Assembly (NCBI GenBank): GCA_024641325.1
Contig: JAHEDJ010000015.1
Span: forward strand, 1 to 53,794
Direction of reading: 5' to 3'
Origin: a bacterium
GTDB lineage: Bacteria; Actinomycetota; Acidimicrobiia; Spongiisociales; JAHEDJ01
Length of the DNA stretch: 53,794 nt
The position numbers and the translations under genes are program-made. Positions 46,542 to 53,794 of the stretch are shown here, piece by piece. Numbering within the stretch: the stretch's first letter is position 1; every line of letters begins with the position of its first letter. The notes beneath the pieces are model-generated. The model worked only from the letters and a program-made list of their open reading frames with translations. It did no database searches and was not told the DNA's origin.

Positions 46542-46924
46542 GCGCCCTTGCCCCGGGCCTAGGGGGGTCTCATCGAGCCATCGTCGGAGACGCCGATACC
46601 GCCATCGCGCTGGGGAGCGGTTCGGTCCCGGTTCTTGCCACTCCGCGCCTGGTCGCCTGGCTGGAAGCCGCGGCCGTCGCCGCTCTCGAAGGTGTGCTTC
46701 CCGCCGGTTCAACAACGGTCGGCACCCACATCGATATCCGGCACCTTGCCGCCACCGCGGTTGGAAAGACTGTCGAGGCGAATGCAACCGTGATCTCCAC
46801 CAAGGGCCGAACGGTTGAGTTCGACCTGGTGGCGAGCGACGATACTGCCACCATCGCGGCCGGTCGACACGTTCGAGTCGTAGTCGATGAAGAGCGGTTC
46901 ATCTCCCGCCTGCGGCCGGCCTAG
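46538..46924 (+). CDS. Hotdog-fold thioesterase (FlK-like)
   Basis: A 128-residue hotdog protein. GSTTVGTHIDIRHLAATAVG is the pattern of the fluoroacetyl-CoA thioesterase-like family (FlK), with the conserved Glu in LEAAAVAALE and His in IRHLAA. Acyl-CoA substrate unknown; fluoroacetate is unlikely without other evidence. GTG shares GTGA with the FTCD stop, so it is cotranslated. Ends 4 bases into the converging RDD gene. Confidence 0.83.
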   Translation: MSALAPGLGGSHRAIVGDADTAIALGSGSVPVLATPRLVAWLEAAAVAALEGVLPAGSTTVGTHIDIRHLAATAVGKTVEANATVISTKGRTVEFDLVASDDTATIAAGRHVRVVVDEERFISRLRPA

Positions 46925-47346
46925 CCGGGCCAGGCGGCGACGGGATACGCAGAGACGGGAACCACTACGGCGTCGGCGAATTTGTCGTGCCACGTCTGCT
47001 TCTCGGGATCCCACAGCATCCACAGGAAGCCGAGCAAGCATGGAATAGCAGACACGATCTTCCCGATCACGCGAATGAAGGCGCCCGCGTATCCGATCGT
47101 ATATCCAGTTTGCATGCCAACGACCCTGATCGACATCGCCCGCTTTCCTACGGTTTGACCCGACGGACTCCCCTCCAGGTACACGTAGTAGCCGTAGCTG
47201 ACGACGAGGCCAACCAACGAGCCGAAGAGGCCGATCCTTCCTAGTAATCCTGTGGCCAGACCGACCACGATCGAGTCGATGACTGCGGCGATGAACCGCT
47301 CCCCAAAGCTGGCTCTTGGGCCAGATGGCGCAGCCGGTGTTGTCAT
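46921..47346 (-). CDS. RDD-family membrane protein
   Basis: A 141-residue protein with the RDD pattern: ASFGERFIAAVIDSIVVGL near the N-terminus, GQTVGKRAMSIRVVG, then DFx-like WHDKFADAVVV. Three membrane segments. Function of RDD proteins is mostly unknown; ion or osmolyte transport has been suggested. ATG at 47346 has GGGAGG upstream. Fifteen bases after the DUF2752 gene. Confidence 0.85.
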   Translation of the reverse strand: MTTPAAPSGPRASFGERFIAAVIDSIVVGLATGLLGRIGLFGSLVGLVVSYGYYVYLEGSPSGQTVGKRAMSIRVVGMQTGYTIGYAGAFIRVIGKIVSAIPCLLGFLWMLWDPEKQTWHDKFADAVVVPVSAYPVAAWPG

Positions 47347-47360
47347 GATTTCCTCCCGTT

Positions 47361-47759
47361 TCAGATGATCCCGAATCGATTGAGTTCGAATACCCACATT
47401 CCCGCCAGCACGATGAACACCAGCGGCATGGAAACGCCGAGTTGATCCGGTCGCCGGACCAGCAGATACACGCCGAAGGCGACCGCGACCACACCCATCG
47501 GGTTGGCCGCCAAAGCACCTGCGAAATCCAGATGGGTGACGGCAGTAACGCTCGTCGTCATTCCGCAGAGCGGACACGGAACGCCGGTGGCCGCGCGAAG
47601 TGGGCAGAGAATTCCCAACTGGAAGGGCAGCAAGGGGTGAATGTACGCCAGCAACAGCATCATCCCGCCAGCGACCCGGAGATCAACCGTGTCAATGCGG
47701 CGAGTTGCCGCCCACAGGTGTCTCTTCGAAGGGCGGTGATTCTCACAAGCGACGGCCAC
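47361..47759 (-). CDS. DUF2752-family membrane protein
   Basis: A 132-residue membrane protein with the DUF2752 core CPLRAATGVPCPLCGMTTSV followed by a conserved small-residue and ANP segment. Three membrane spans. Unknown function. GTG start lacks a Shine-Dalgarno sequence but has TAGGCT exactly 6 bases upstream, so it may be leaderless. Likely an operon with RDD. Confidence 0.82.
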   Translation of the reverse strand: MAVACENHRPSKRHLWAATRRIDTVDLRVAGGMMLLLAYIHPLLPFQLGILCPLRAATGVPCPLCGMTTSVTAVTHLDFAGALAANPMGVVAVAFGVYLLVRRPDQLGVSMPLVFIVLAGMWVFELNRFGII

Positions 47760-47765
47760 GGGCGG

Positions 47766-47771
47766 AGCCTA
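47766..47771 (-). promoter_or_regulatory. Candidate -10 box for a leaderless DUF2752 mRNA
   Basis: TAGGCT (TANNNT), minus strand, exactly 6 bases before the GTG at 47759. Confidence 0.38.
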
Positions 47772-47803
47772 CCGAATGGGGCCGAATGGGGCCGGCATTA
47801 CCT

Positions 47804-49129
47804 TCAGAGGCTTGCCAGCTGAATGCCCGCTTCCACTGCCGCCGCGTTGGACTCACCGAACGGGCCCTCGGCTGCGGCTGCACGAAGAGCGTCGATTGGG
47901 AACACGCCGGTCCGCCGGACAACTACGGCGAGGGCTAGGAGACCAAGGTCCGCTTTGGGAAACCGATCGGACAAAGAGGAAGGATCGACCACCTGGACTT
48001 CGGCACCGGACTCGATATCGGCGAACTCCGGAACCGTGAGGATGATCGAATCGCCCGATAGCCCGACAGCTCTGGACCGGACCTTGGCGAGTCCATCGGC
48101 GGTTAGCACGACGAGAACATCAGGTCGATCCGAGCCCGCATAGTCGATCGGCCGATCGGCCAGCAGCAACTTAGCCAGGCTGTGGCCCGTCTTGACGGTG
48201 ACCGGATAGTCGTCTCGCTGAGCCGCATAAAGCCCGCTCTGGATGGCGGCAAGTGCGCCAATCCGCGCCGCAGACCGAACCCGGCCACCAGCTGAACCGG
48301 CCAGCTCAATCATGAACGGCCGTTCGAGGCTCGCCGACCATTTCTGTTCAATCGGCGTCGGTCCGACGGGTACCGAATCCGGGCCGCGGGCGGTCTCTCG
48401 AAGGGCGCGGCTGTATTCCTGTCGCCCGTCTCGGTAGAGAACTCCGGTTTGAAAGCCGAGTGTCTCGAGCGTCGACTCGAGGGCCCGACGAGTGAACTGA
48501 TTGGACTTGACGAAGTAGGCGGTGCACAGCTCCCAGATGTCCAGCAAAGCGAAGGAGTTGGAGGTTATGGCTTCGCAGATGCGTTGGGTGAGGTCGCCGT
48601 CGAAGCTCGTGCCCCGCCAAACGAATCCGGCACCGTTTACGCCAACCGACCCACAGATGTCGAGCGGGCGTTCCGGGTTGCCGCCCGGAGTGGTCGTCGT
48701 CACCGCTCCTTCCGGGGTGGTTGCCGAATGCTGGCCACCCGTCATGCCGTAGTTGAAGTTGTTGAACACCAGCACGGTGACGCCGATGTTCCGTCTGGCT
48801 GCATTCAGGAGGTGGGTCCCACCGATGCCTGTGCCACCGTCGCCCATCACCACGATGACGGTCAGATCGGGCTGGGCCAGCTTGATTCCCGTTGCATACG
48901 TAATCGATCGGCCGTGTAGGCCGTGAAAGGCGCTCGTTGCAAAGTACTGATCGGAGAGGCCGGCGCAGCCGATATCCGTCACGATCACCGTCTTCATCGG
49001 ATCGACCTGAAGTTCGACCAGCGCTTCGTTCAGATGATCGAGGATCGACTTGTGGCCGCAGCCGGGACAAAACGGATACGGACTGTCGTTCCGATACGTG
49101 CCGAGCGTTGTAATCGTGGTCACGCTCAT
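47804..49129 (-). CDS. korB: 2-oxoacid:ferredoxin oxidoreductase beta subunit fused to gamma domain
   Basis: 441 residues. The first 265 or so form the TPP-binding beta subunit: cluster cysteines in PFCPGCGHKS and DIGCAGLS with a further Cys in WELCTAYF, and the TPP motif VMGDGGTGIGGTHLL with NNFNYGMTGGQHS. The remaining 175 residues resemble the gamma (Rossmann-like) domain (SAARIGALAAIQSGLYAAQR; GHSLAKLLL). Usual actinobacterial enzymes carry gamma on the alpha subunit, so this is an atypical arrangement. ATG shares ATGA with the korA stop. The substrate is probably 2-oxoglutarate, but pyruvate or a branched-chain acid is possible. Confidence 0.87.
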   Translation of the reverse strand: MSVTTITTLGTYRNDSPYPFCPGCGHKSILDHLNEALVELQVDPMKTVIVTDIGCAGLSDQYFATSAFHGLHGRSITYATGIKLAQPDLTVIVVMGDGGTGIGGTHLLNAARRNIGVTVLVFNNFNYGMTGGQHSATTPEGAVTTTTPGGNPERPLDICGSVGVNGAGFVWRGTSFDGDLTQRICEAITSNSFALLDIWELCTAYFVKSNQFTRRALESTLETLGFQTGVLYRDGRQEYSRALRETARGPDSVPVGPTPIEQKWSASLERPFMIELAGSAGGRVRSAARIGALAAIQSGLYAAQRDDYPVTVKTGHSLAKLLLADRPIDYAGSDRPDVLVVLTADGLAKVRSRAVGLSGDSIILTVPEFADIESGAEVQVVDPSSLSDRFPKADLGLLALAVVVRRTGVFPIDALRAAAAEGPFGESNAAAVEAGIQLASL

Positions 49130-50244
49130 GACAACACCTCCAGAAAGTCCTGGGGTGTGATCAACGTACCGTCGTTTCGATGCACGCCGACCACCTCGGT
49201 CCCTTTTGCAGCCAATCGCTCTACCTCGCGCCGGTACTGACCGTGGTTGAGTTCACCCACAACCACACGGCCGTGATTCTGGAGTAGAGCCAGTATCGCC
49301 CGTTCGGGTACCGGCCACAGGCTCTGGATGGTCAGCGCAGAGACCGGCCGGCCACCGGCCCTGGCAATGCGAACTGCCTCGCGCATCGAACCCGCGGTGA
49401 TGCCGTAGGACAGCAGAGCAGTGGATGCTCCGGGGTCTATATCGGCGACCACCATGTCGATCTCGTCCTGATGGTTCTCGATCTTTGCAACGAGGTGTTC
49501 GTTCAAGGCGCCGACCGTCTGGGGATCCTTCGTGATGAACGCCCGTTCGTCGTGAGTCGACCCCGTGAATCGAACGGGTGCCTCGTCTCCGTAGGTGGCG
49601 ATCGGACCAACTGCATCTGGAGGGTGATAGGCGTAAGGGGTGCCTGCAGACTCTCCCGGCGCAATACGCGCCCGGGGCCGAACCGGGATTCTCTCATATG
49701 CATTGATGTCCACCGTGGTGGCGGTGAGGTTCAACTCTTTGTCGGTGAGAACGAACACAGGGCAGCGAAAACGTTCGGCCAGATCGAAGGCCTTCATCGT
49801 GAGGGTGTAGCACTCGGGAACTGAGGAAGGGGCGAGGGCGATAATCGGGTATCCGCCACCGGTTCCCCAGCGAACGAACTGAACATCACCCTGCGCCGCA
49901 GTGGTGGCGCCGCCGGTGCTGGGGCCGAGTCTTTGCACGTCGATGATGACCAGCGGCACCTCGCCGATGATGGCCATTCCGATGTTCTCCGAGTAGAGGC
50001 TGATGCCGGGTCCGCTGGTGGCGGTCATCGCCCGTGCCCCGGCCATGGTGGCACCGATGCACATCCCGATGGACGAGATCTCGTCTTCACCCTGAATTGC
50101 CACTCCGCCGACCCTGGGCATCTCACGGCTCATCGCGGTGAGGATCTGCGACGCCGGTGTTATCGGATAACCGGCGAAGAAGTCGCAACCGGCGTCGACC
50201 GCGCCTCTTACGATTGCTGTGGATCCATCTGTTAGTTCTCGCAC
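49126..50244 (-). CDS. korA: 2-oxoacid:ferredoxin oxidoreductase alpha subunit
   Basis: 372 residues with the pyrimidine-binding alpha fold: CDFFAGYPITPASQILTAMS, QGEDEISSIGMCIGATMAGA, and TATSGPGISLYSENIGMAI are family motifs. No gamma domain is fused to it, unlike most actinobacterial KorA. The start is GTG at 50244, the first start near the family N-terminus; its ribosome-binding site is weak. The enzyme oxidatively decarboxylates a 2-oxoacid with CoA and reduces ferredoxin; the plus-strand ferredoxin at 32653 is a possible but unproven partner. Confidence 0.88.
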   Translation of the reverse strand: MRELTDGSTAIVRGAVDAGCDFFAGYPITPASQILTAMSREMPRVGGVAIQGEDEISSIGMCIGATMAGARAMTATSGPGISLYSENIGMAIIGEVPLVIIDVQRLGPSTGGATTAAQGDVQFVRWGTGGGYPIIALAPSSVPECYTLTMKAFDLAERFRCPVFVLTDKELNLTATTVDINAYERIPVRPRARIAPGESAGTPYAYHPPDAVGPIATYGDEAPVRFTGSTHDERAFITKDPQTVGALNEHLVAKIENHQDEIDMVVADIDPGASTALLSYGITAGSMREAVRIARAGGRPVSALTIQSLWPVPERAILALLQNHGRVVVGELNHGQYRREVERLAAKGTEVVGVHRNDGTLITPQDFLEVLS

Positions 50245-50300
50245 GGTCCCATTGTTGCCGAGCTCGACGGCTCGGGCGTAGGGGCTAAGGGCCCGTCTGA

Positions 50301-50762
50301 CTATCCGCCGGCCAACTGCATGAGCCGGTCGAGAAAGGAGTGCTGGGCGGGATTCATCTTCAGGCGGGCGGTGTCGCAATTGAACCATTCACCCCGGTCG
50401 ATCTCTGGAAACTCCACCGTACGTCCCGTGCGGGGCGGCCATTCAACGGTGACGGTATTAGAGCGAATCTCCATCGGATCGAGGTCACCTTCCACTGCCC
50501 AAGCGTGGACCACCTTGCCGGCTCTCTGTCGGATGCGGCCGATGCTCTGAGCTCCGCCCGGGTCGAGCGACGTACCGGTTTCCTCGGCGAACTCCCGGAA
50601 GGCTGCCTCGAGAAGCGACTCTCCTTCGCCGACCTCGCCTTTGGGGATGCCCCACGCACCGAGATCCTTCTTAGCCCAGATCGGGCCACCGGGATGTACC
50701 AGCAGCACCTCCATCTCACTCCCCCTGGTGCGATAGAGCAGCACACCGGCGCTCTCCTTCAT
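50301..50762 (-). CDS. Nudix hydrolase
   Basis: A 153-residue Nudix protein. GEVGEGESLLEAAFREFAEE followed by TG is the Nudix box, preceded by PIWAKKDLGAWGIPKG. The form resembles the NUDIX clade with predicted bis(5'-nucleosyl)-tetraphosphatase activity; substrate unproven. ATG shares ATGA with the acyltransferase stop. A 56-base gap precedes korA. Confidence 0.83.
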   Translation of the reverse strand: MKESAGVLLYRTRGSEMEVLLVHPGGPIWAKKDLGAWGIPKGEVGEGESLLEAAFREFAEETGTSLDPGGAQSIGRIRQRAGKVVHAWAVEGDLDPMEIRSNTVTVEWPPRTGRTVEFPEIDRGEWFNCDTARLKMNPAQHSFLDRLMQLAGG

Positions 50763-51328
50763 TCCGCAGCATCTTCTTCCGCCAGCCTGACCGGGGTTTC
50801 ATTCCCCGGGTGTATCCCTTCAACCCCCCTGTAGAACGCCCTCAATCGGTCCATATCTGCAGGTACATCACCGCTGGCCCATATCGGAGGCCCGATGGTC
50901 GCCACCCGATCAACACCGTTTACGGACGCCGGAACGATTGGCACACGGGCCGCCGAGGCAATCCGATAGAAGCCCGATTTCCACCTGGTGCCCTTCGACC
51001 GGGTCCCTTCCGGAGCGACGACGAGAATCATCTCGTCGGCCGCCGCAAAGGCTGCAGTCGTCTGTTCGACAAGGCCTTCGGGCCGATCCCGGCGCACCGG
51101 AATACCCCCGAGTTTGCGCATCAGCCAGCCGAGCGGCCCCCAGAACAGGCTGTTCTTGCCTATGTATCGGGCTCGCTTGCCGAAATGACCGAGAACACCC
51201 AAAAAGACCACGAAGTCGAAGTTCGAAGTGTGCGGAGCACCGATCGCCAGGAATTTGGGGTCTTCGGGAAAGGCTCCCTCGATCCGCCAACCACGCAGCC
51301 GCAGGTAGTGCTTCGCAAGCCAGTACAT
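50759..51328 (-). CDS. 1-acylglycerol-3-phosphate acyltransferase family
   Basis: A 189-residue acyltransferase with the catalytic HX4D motif in APHTSNFDF, and EGTR in VAPEGTRSKGTRWKSGFY. PlsC-like family, so likely acylates a lysophospholipid or another lipid acceptor. The start at 51328 (MYWLAKHYLRLRGWRIEG) matches the family N-terminus; a GTG at 51352 is possible, and neither has a clear ribosome-binding site. Downstream of HU after a hairpin. Confidence 0.8.
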   Translation of the reverse strand: MYWLAKHYLRLRGWRIEGAFPEDPKFLAIGAPHTSNFDFVVFLGVLGHFGKRARYIGKNSLFWGPLGWLMRKLGGIPVRRDRPEGLVEQTTAAFAAADEMILVVAPEGTRSKGTRWKSGFYRIASAARVPIVPASVNGVDRVATIGPPIWASGDVPADMDRLRAFYRGVEGIHPGNETPVRLAEEDAAE

Positions 51329-51362
51329 CCAGCAATGATCGCAGGAAATCACTCCAATTGAC

Positions 51363-51391
51363 GAAGTGCCCCGCACATTGCGGAGCACTTC
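51363..51391 (-). terminator. Strong hairpin after the HU gene
   Basis: On the minus strand GAAGTGC, T, CCGCA, a 3-base loop, TGCGG, G, GCACTTC form a 13-pair stem with one internal U-G pair. It begins 22 bases after the HU stop. In the plus direction that pair is C-A, a mismatch, so the fit favours minus-strand RNA. No U tract follows. Confidence 0.6.
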
Positions 51392-51413
51392 GGATCGGGG
51401 TGTTTGGTGAGTC

Positions 51414-51707
51414 CTATTCGGCGACGCGGTCCCGAAGGCCCTTCGCCGGCTTGAATGTTGCGTAGGTCTTGGCTGCGATAGTGATCGTTTCGCCGGTAGC
51501 CGGGTTACGGCCCTGGCGTGCTGAACGCGATTTGGTGCCGAATGAGCCGAAGCCCGCAATGGCAACCTTGCGCCCTGCGTCGAGCTCAACCGCGATAATC
51601 CCCTCGCCGGGTTCCGACGAAAAGATCGCGTCGACTACCTCAGCAGCCTTGGCCTGGGTCAGGTCCGCCTTCTTGGCGAGTTTCTTCGCCATCTCCGTTT
51701 TGTTCAT
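51414..51707 (-). CDS. hup: HU-family histone-like DNA-binding protein
   Basis: A 97-residue HU protein: KTEMAKKLAKKADLTQAKAA at the N-terminus and the DNA-binding arm GFGSFGTKSRSARQGRNPAT. It lacks the long Lys/Ala/Pro tail of mycobacterial HupB. Compacts DNA and affects replication and transcription. ATG has AGGAGGGG upstream. Divergent from the GNAT gene over 156 bases containing a 14-base palindrome. Confidence 0.95.
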   Translation of the reverse strand: MNKTEMAKKLAKKADLTQAKAAEVVDAIFSSEPGEGIIAVELDAGRKVAIAGFGSFGTKSRSARQGRNPATGETITIAAKTYATFKPAKGLRDRVAE

Positions 51708-51789
51708 CCACCCCTCCTAGAGGTTCGAAACTGTCGACGGTCCATCGCCGTCACAGAGAACGATAACCAAGAACGTCAATGAATTGGGG

Positions 51790-51803
51790 GATATCGCGAT
51801 ATC
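51790..51803. promoter_or_regulatory. Perfect 14-base palindrome between HU and GNAT
   Basis: GATATCGCGATATC, a perfect dyad, 8 bases upstream (minus sense) of TTGACG, a possible HU -35. No matching -10 at the normal spacing was seen. May be an operator. Confidence 0.45.
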
Positions 51804-51863
51804 TGGGCCTAGCGACCCAACCGCCCGATAGCATCGTTTAGACGCCGGGAGGGAGACCACACA

Positions 51864-52336
51864 GTGATGCGGACGCTTCTTCGGATGCAGCGGTCGATCG
51901 ATGATCTTGATCGGCCGTTGCCGAGCGGATTCCGCATCGACCAATACCAGCCGAGTGTGGACCACGAGCGCATCCCCGATGTCTTCGGATCGGCCTTCGA
52001 CAAAGAAGCCTGGTCGACGACTGGGATGCATTCGACGAGTTCGATCCCGACGGCGTCTACGTGGCAGTCGAAGGGGCATCCAACCACGTCGTCGGTTTCG
52101 CCATCTCCTTTCCGCGCACCGACTTCGGCTACGTCAGCGTCGTGGCGGTTACCCCTGCTTTCCGGCGGCGAGGTTTGGCGTCGGCGCTGGTCGCCACGGC
52201 CATCCGATACCTGCAAATACGCGGGTTGGAAGTCGTGCGGATCGATGCTTGGGAGGATTCGCCGCCCGCCGTGCTCTGTTACGAGAGTCTCGGCTTCGAG
52301 GTTTATGAGGTCAGGCGAGAAGAAGATGACAGCTGA
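51864..52336 (+). pseudogene. GNAT acetyltransferase broken by a one-base frameshift
   Basis: GTG at 51864 with GGGAGGGAG upstream opens a GNAT-like N-terminus (RPLPSGFRIDQYQPSVDHER; VFGSAFDKEAW). The homology then jumps to another frame at about 52012, where DDWDAFDEFDPDGVYVAVEG continues, through acetyl-CoA motif VTPAFRRRGLASALVATAIR to the stop at 52334-52336. One extra base near 52012 would join AW directly to VDDWD. So the gene is a fresh pseudogene, a programmed-shift case, or a sequencing/assembly error. If intact it would be a GNAT of about 157 residues, acceptor unknown. Confidence 0.7.
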
Positions 52337-52428
52337 TCGGTGACGGGCAGGCCATGGGAAATGCCCTCTGGTTTGTAGCATCGGGGCGAAAGACTGCACA
52401 CAAAGAGGAACTTTGAAGGGAGCCGCGC

Positions 52429-52884
52429 ATGCAACGAAACTGGGCGCTCTATTTGGCCAACCGGATGTGGCGATTGCATCCTGGCGTGCGGAGCGACGAT
52501 GAGTTGACTCCGGGAGAGCGCGCCGCCGATCGACTTCGCAACGGCATGGGTTCGTGGACATTCGTGTTCACCGCGTTGGTTTTCCTGGCGGTCTGGATGG
52601 GGTTCAACCGGAATGCCGGATTCGACCCTTTTCCGTTCATCCTTCTCAACCTGGTTCTGTCCTGTATCGCTGCCCTCCAGGGGGCTGTGTTGCTGATCGC
52701 TGCTCGCAGGGCCGATCAGATTTCGGCCGAACTTGCGCTGCACGACTACAAGACCAACAGCGAAGCTCTGGATCTCATCCGCCAACTCCAAGCGACCACT
52801 ACTGAAATCCAGGAGGAGCTCGCAACGCGCGGACCCCTGGGCCATCACAACGGCCAGAACCCGGCGCCTAATCAACCGACCTGA
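52429..52884 (+). CDS. DUF1003-family membrane protein
   Basis: A 151-residue protein with the DUF1003 core: GSWTFVFTALVFLAVWMGFN, then DPFPFILLNLVLSCIAALQG and ADQISAELALHDYKTNSEAL. Two membrane segments and a cytoplasmic coiled tail. Unknown function. ATG has GGGAG six bases upstream. The Mg transporter gene follows 48 bases later, a frequent association in actinobacteria. Confidence 0.87.
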   Translation: MQRNWALYLANRMWRLHPGVRSDDELTPGERAADRLRNGMGSWTFVFTALVFLAVWMGFNRNAGFDPFPFILLNLVLSCIAALQGAVLLIAARRADQISAELALHDYKTNSEALDLIRQLQATTTEIQEELATRGPLGHHNGQNPAPNQPT

Positions 52885-52931
52885 GCGCATCTTGTGGCAG
52901 GTCATGTACCAGTTGCTGCCACAATGAGTAC

Positions 52932-53794
52932 GTGATCATCGACTGCGCTATCTACGACAACGGAATTCGAAGGTCGGGTGACAGGCCGACCAAGGGCGCA
53001 CGGGAAGCAGCGTCGGACCCAGGATCGTTTGTGTGGATCGGCCTTTACGAACCCACGACGGATGAGTTCGCTTCCGTGCGCGAGGAGTTCGATCTTCACG
53101 AGCTCGCCGTCGAGGACGCCATGAAAGCGCATCAGCGGCCAAAACTCGAGGTATACGACAACACCATCTTCGTCGTACTGAAGACGGCGCGGTATATGGA
53201 CGTCGAAGAGGAAATCGAGTTTGGCGAGATCCTTCTTTTCATCGGGGATAACTTCGCCGTGGTTGTTCGTCACGGCGAAGCCAGCGGACTCATCGAAGCG
53301 CGACATAGCCTCGAGCGTGACCCGGACCTGCTGAGCCTCGGACCGTGCGCGGTGCTACACCGGGTAATGGACCGCGTCGTCGACGACTACGTCCCGGTCG
53401 TTGACGGACTCGGCAAAGACATCCAAGAGGTCGAAAAGGACGTCTTCTCTACCGAGTGGAGCAATCCCGCCGAACGCATCTACTTCCTCAAGCGCGAGGT
53501 CCTCGAGTTCCAGCAGGCGGTCGCCTCTCTTATCGATCCACTCAATCGGCTGGGACGGGGGTTCTTCGATGTGATCCCCGGCGAAATGCGGGAGTACTTC
53601 CGGGATGTCTACGACCACGTCCTACGCCTCTCGGATCAGGTGTCCGCCTATCGTGATCTCCTCACCAGCGTGCTCGAGGCGAACCTCACTCAGGTGAGCG
53701 TCCGCCAGAACGAGGACATGAGAAAGATCTCAGCGTGGGTCGCGGTGGCCGTGGTACCGACTCTTATCGCCGGCGTGTTCGGCATGAACTTCCA
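52932..53794 (+). CDS. corA: CorA-family magnesium/cobalt transporter, 3' end missing
   Basis: Open from GTG at 52932 to the window end, 287 codons. The long cytoplasmic funnel domain (VWIGLYEPTTDEFASVREEF; HELAVEDAMKAHQRPKLEVY; NTIFVVLKTAR) leads into the first membrane helix and stops just after the selectivity motif FGMNF. The second helix lies beyond the window. Forms a pentameric Mg channel. The GTG is preceded by a three-codon ATG-AGT-ACG-TGA frame that ends on the GTG (GTGA overlap); no strong Shine-Dalgarno sequence. Confidence 0.9.
   Translation, partial: MIIDCAIYDNGIRRSGDRPTKGAREAASDPGSFVWIGLYEPTTDEFASVREEFDLHELAVEDAMKAHQRPKLEVYDNTIFVVLKTARYMDVEEEIEFGEILLFIGDNFAVVVRHGEASGLIEARHSLERDPDLLSLGPCAVLHRVMDRVVDDYVPVVDGLGKDIQEVEKDVFSTEWSNPAERIYFLKREVLEFQQAVASLIDPLNRLGRGFFDVIPGEMREYFRDVYDHVLRLSDQVSAYRDLLTSVLEANLTQVSVRQNEDMRKISAWVAVAVVPTLIAGVFGMNF

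Noticed and set aside
52348-52375. GGGCA...TGCCC hairpin after the GNAT stop
   Set aside because: Only a 5-base stem with a long loop and no U tract.

Overview
The window is about 54 kb of dense, fairly GC-rich chromosome from an actinobacterium. Lineage is inferred from gene content and order: a complete Pup-proteasome locus (arc/mpa, dop, pup, prcB, prcA, pafA, pafB, pafC), a DUF4193 protein, a HelY-type helicase, and a HAD / small ORF / tlyA / nadK / recN / pyrG / Nudix / xerD / scpA / scpB / rluB / cmk / der order. From memory, the two blocks follow the order of Mycobacterium tuberculosis Rv1692-Rv1713 and Rv2092c-Rv2118c. Non-mycobacterial additions (a divergent rhomboid gene, an aroA-cmk fusion, a ttuA-ttuB pair, a two-gene 2-oxoacid:ferredoxin oxidoreductase) suggest a deep-branching, probably little-studied actinobacterium, but I cannot name it. 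No rRNA, tRNA, CRISPR array, insertion sequence or prophage was seen, and no gene-free stretch exceeds 300 bases.

Layout. 1-2658: der (minus) and ispH (plus) diverge. 2667-14034: a minus-strand run with many 1-4 base overlaps covering RNA modification, chromosome segregation and recombination, CTP synthesis, DNA repair and NADP synthesis (tlyA, nadK, recN, pyrG, Nudix, xerD, a DksA-like zinc finger, an HD protein, scpA, scpB, rluB, aroA-cmk). 14084-14845: rhomboid protease on the plus strand. 14832-18979: HAD phosphatase, M20 peptidase, MutT-like Nudix, GNAT, polyprenol-phosphate mannosyltransferase-like enzyme, DUF4193. 19087-24063: lipid kinase, HelY, TatC, TatB, zinc ribbon. 24161-32530: regulators PafB/PafC, Pup ligase, proteasome, Pup, Dop and the ATPase ARC/Mpa. 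32653-34949: ferredoxin, then a trmI-ttuA-ttuB cluster predicted to modify the tRNA T-loop through a ubiquitin-like sulfur carrier. 35039-45000: small membrane proteins, MFS transporter, AidB-like acyl-CoA dehydrogenase, YihY, acyltransferase, TPM-domain protein, CBS protein. 44898-53794: bifunctional FTCD, thioesterase, RDD, DUF2752, KorAB, Nudix, lysophospholipid acyltransferase, HU, a frameshifted GNAT gene, DUF1003 and a CorA gene cut by the window end.

The points most worth following are: (1) a ubiquitin-fold sulfur-carrier/tRNA-thiolation operon beside the Pup-proteasome locus; (2) a recurring TANNNT box exactly 6 or 9 bases before Shine-Dalgarno-less start codons at operon heads, which suggests frequent leaderless or near-leaderless mRNAs; (3) a DksA-like gene whose family-like N-terminus lies upstream of any standard start codon; (4) an EPSP synthase-cytidylate kinase fusion with Arg in place of the conserved PGSK lysine; (5) a 53-base dop/pup overlap; (6) a GNAT gene with a one-base frame break. 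Start codons were chosen from overlaps, ribosome-binding sites and known family N-termini, so several differ from the longest open frame.
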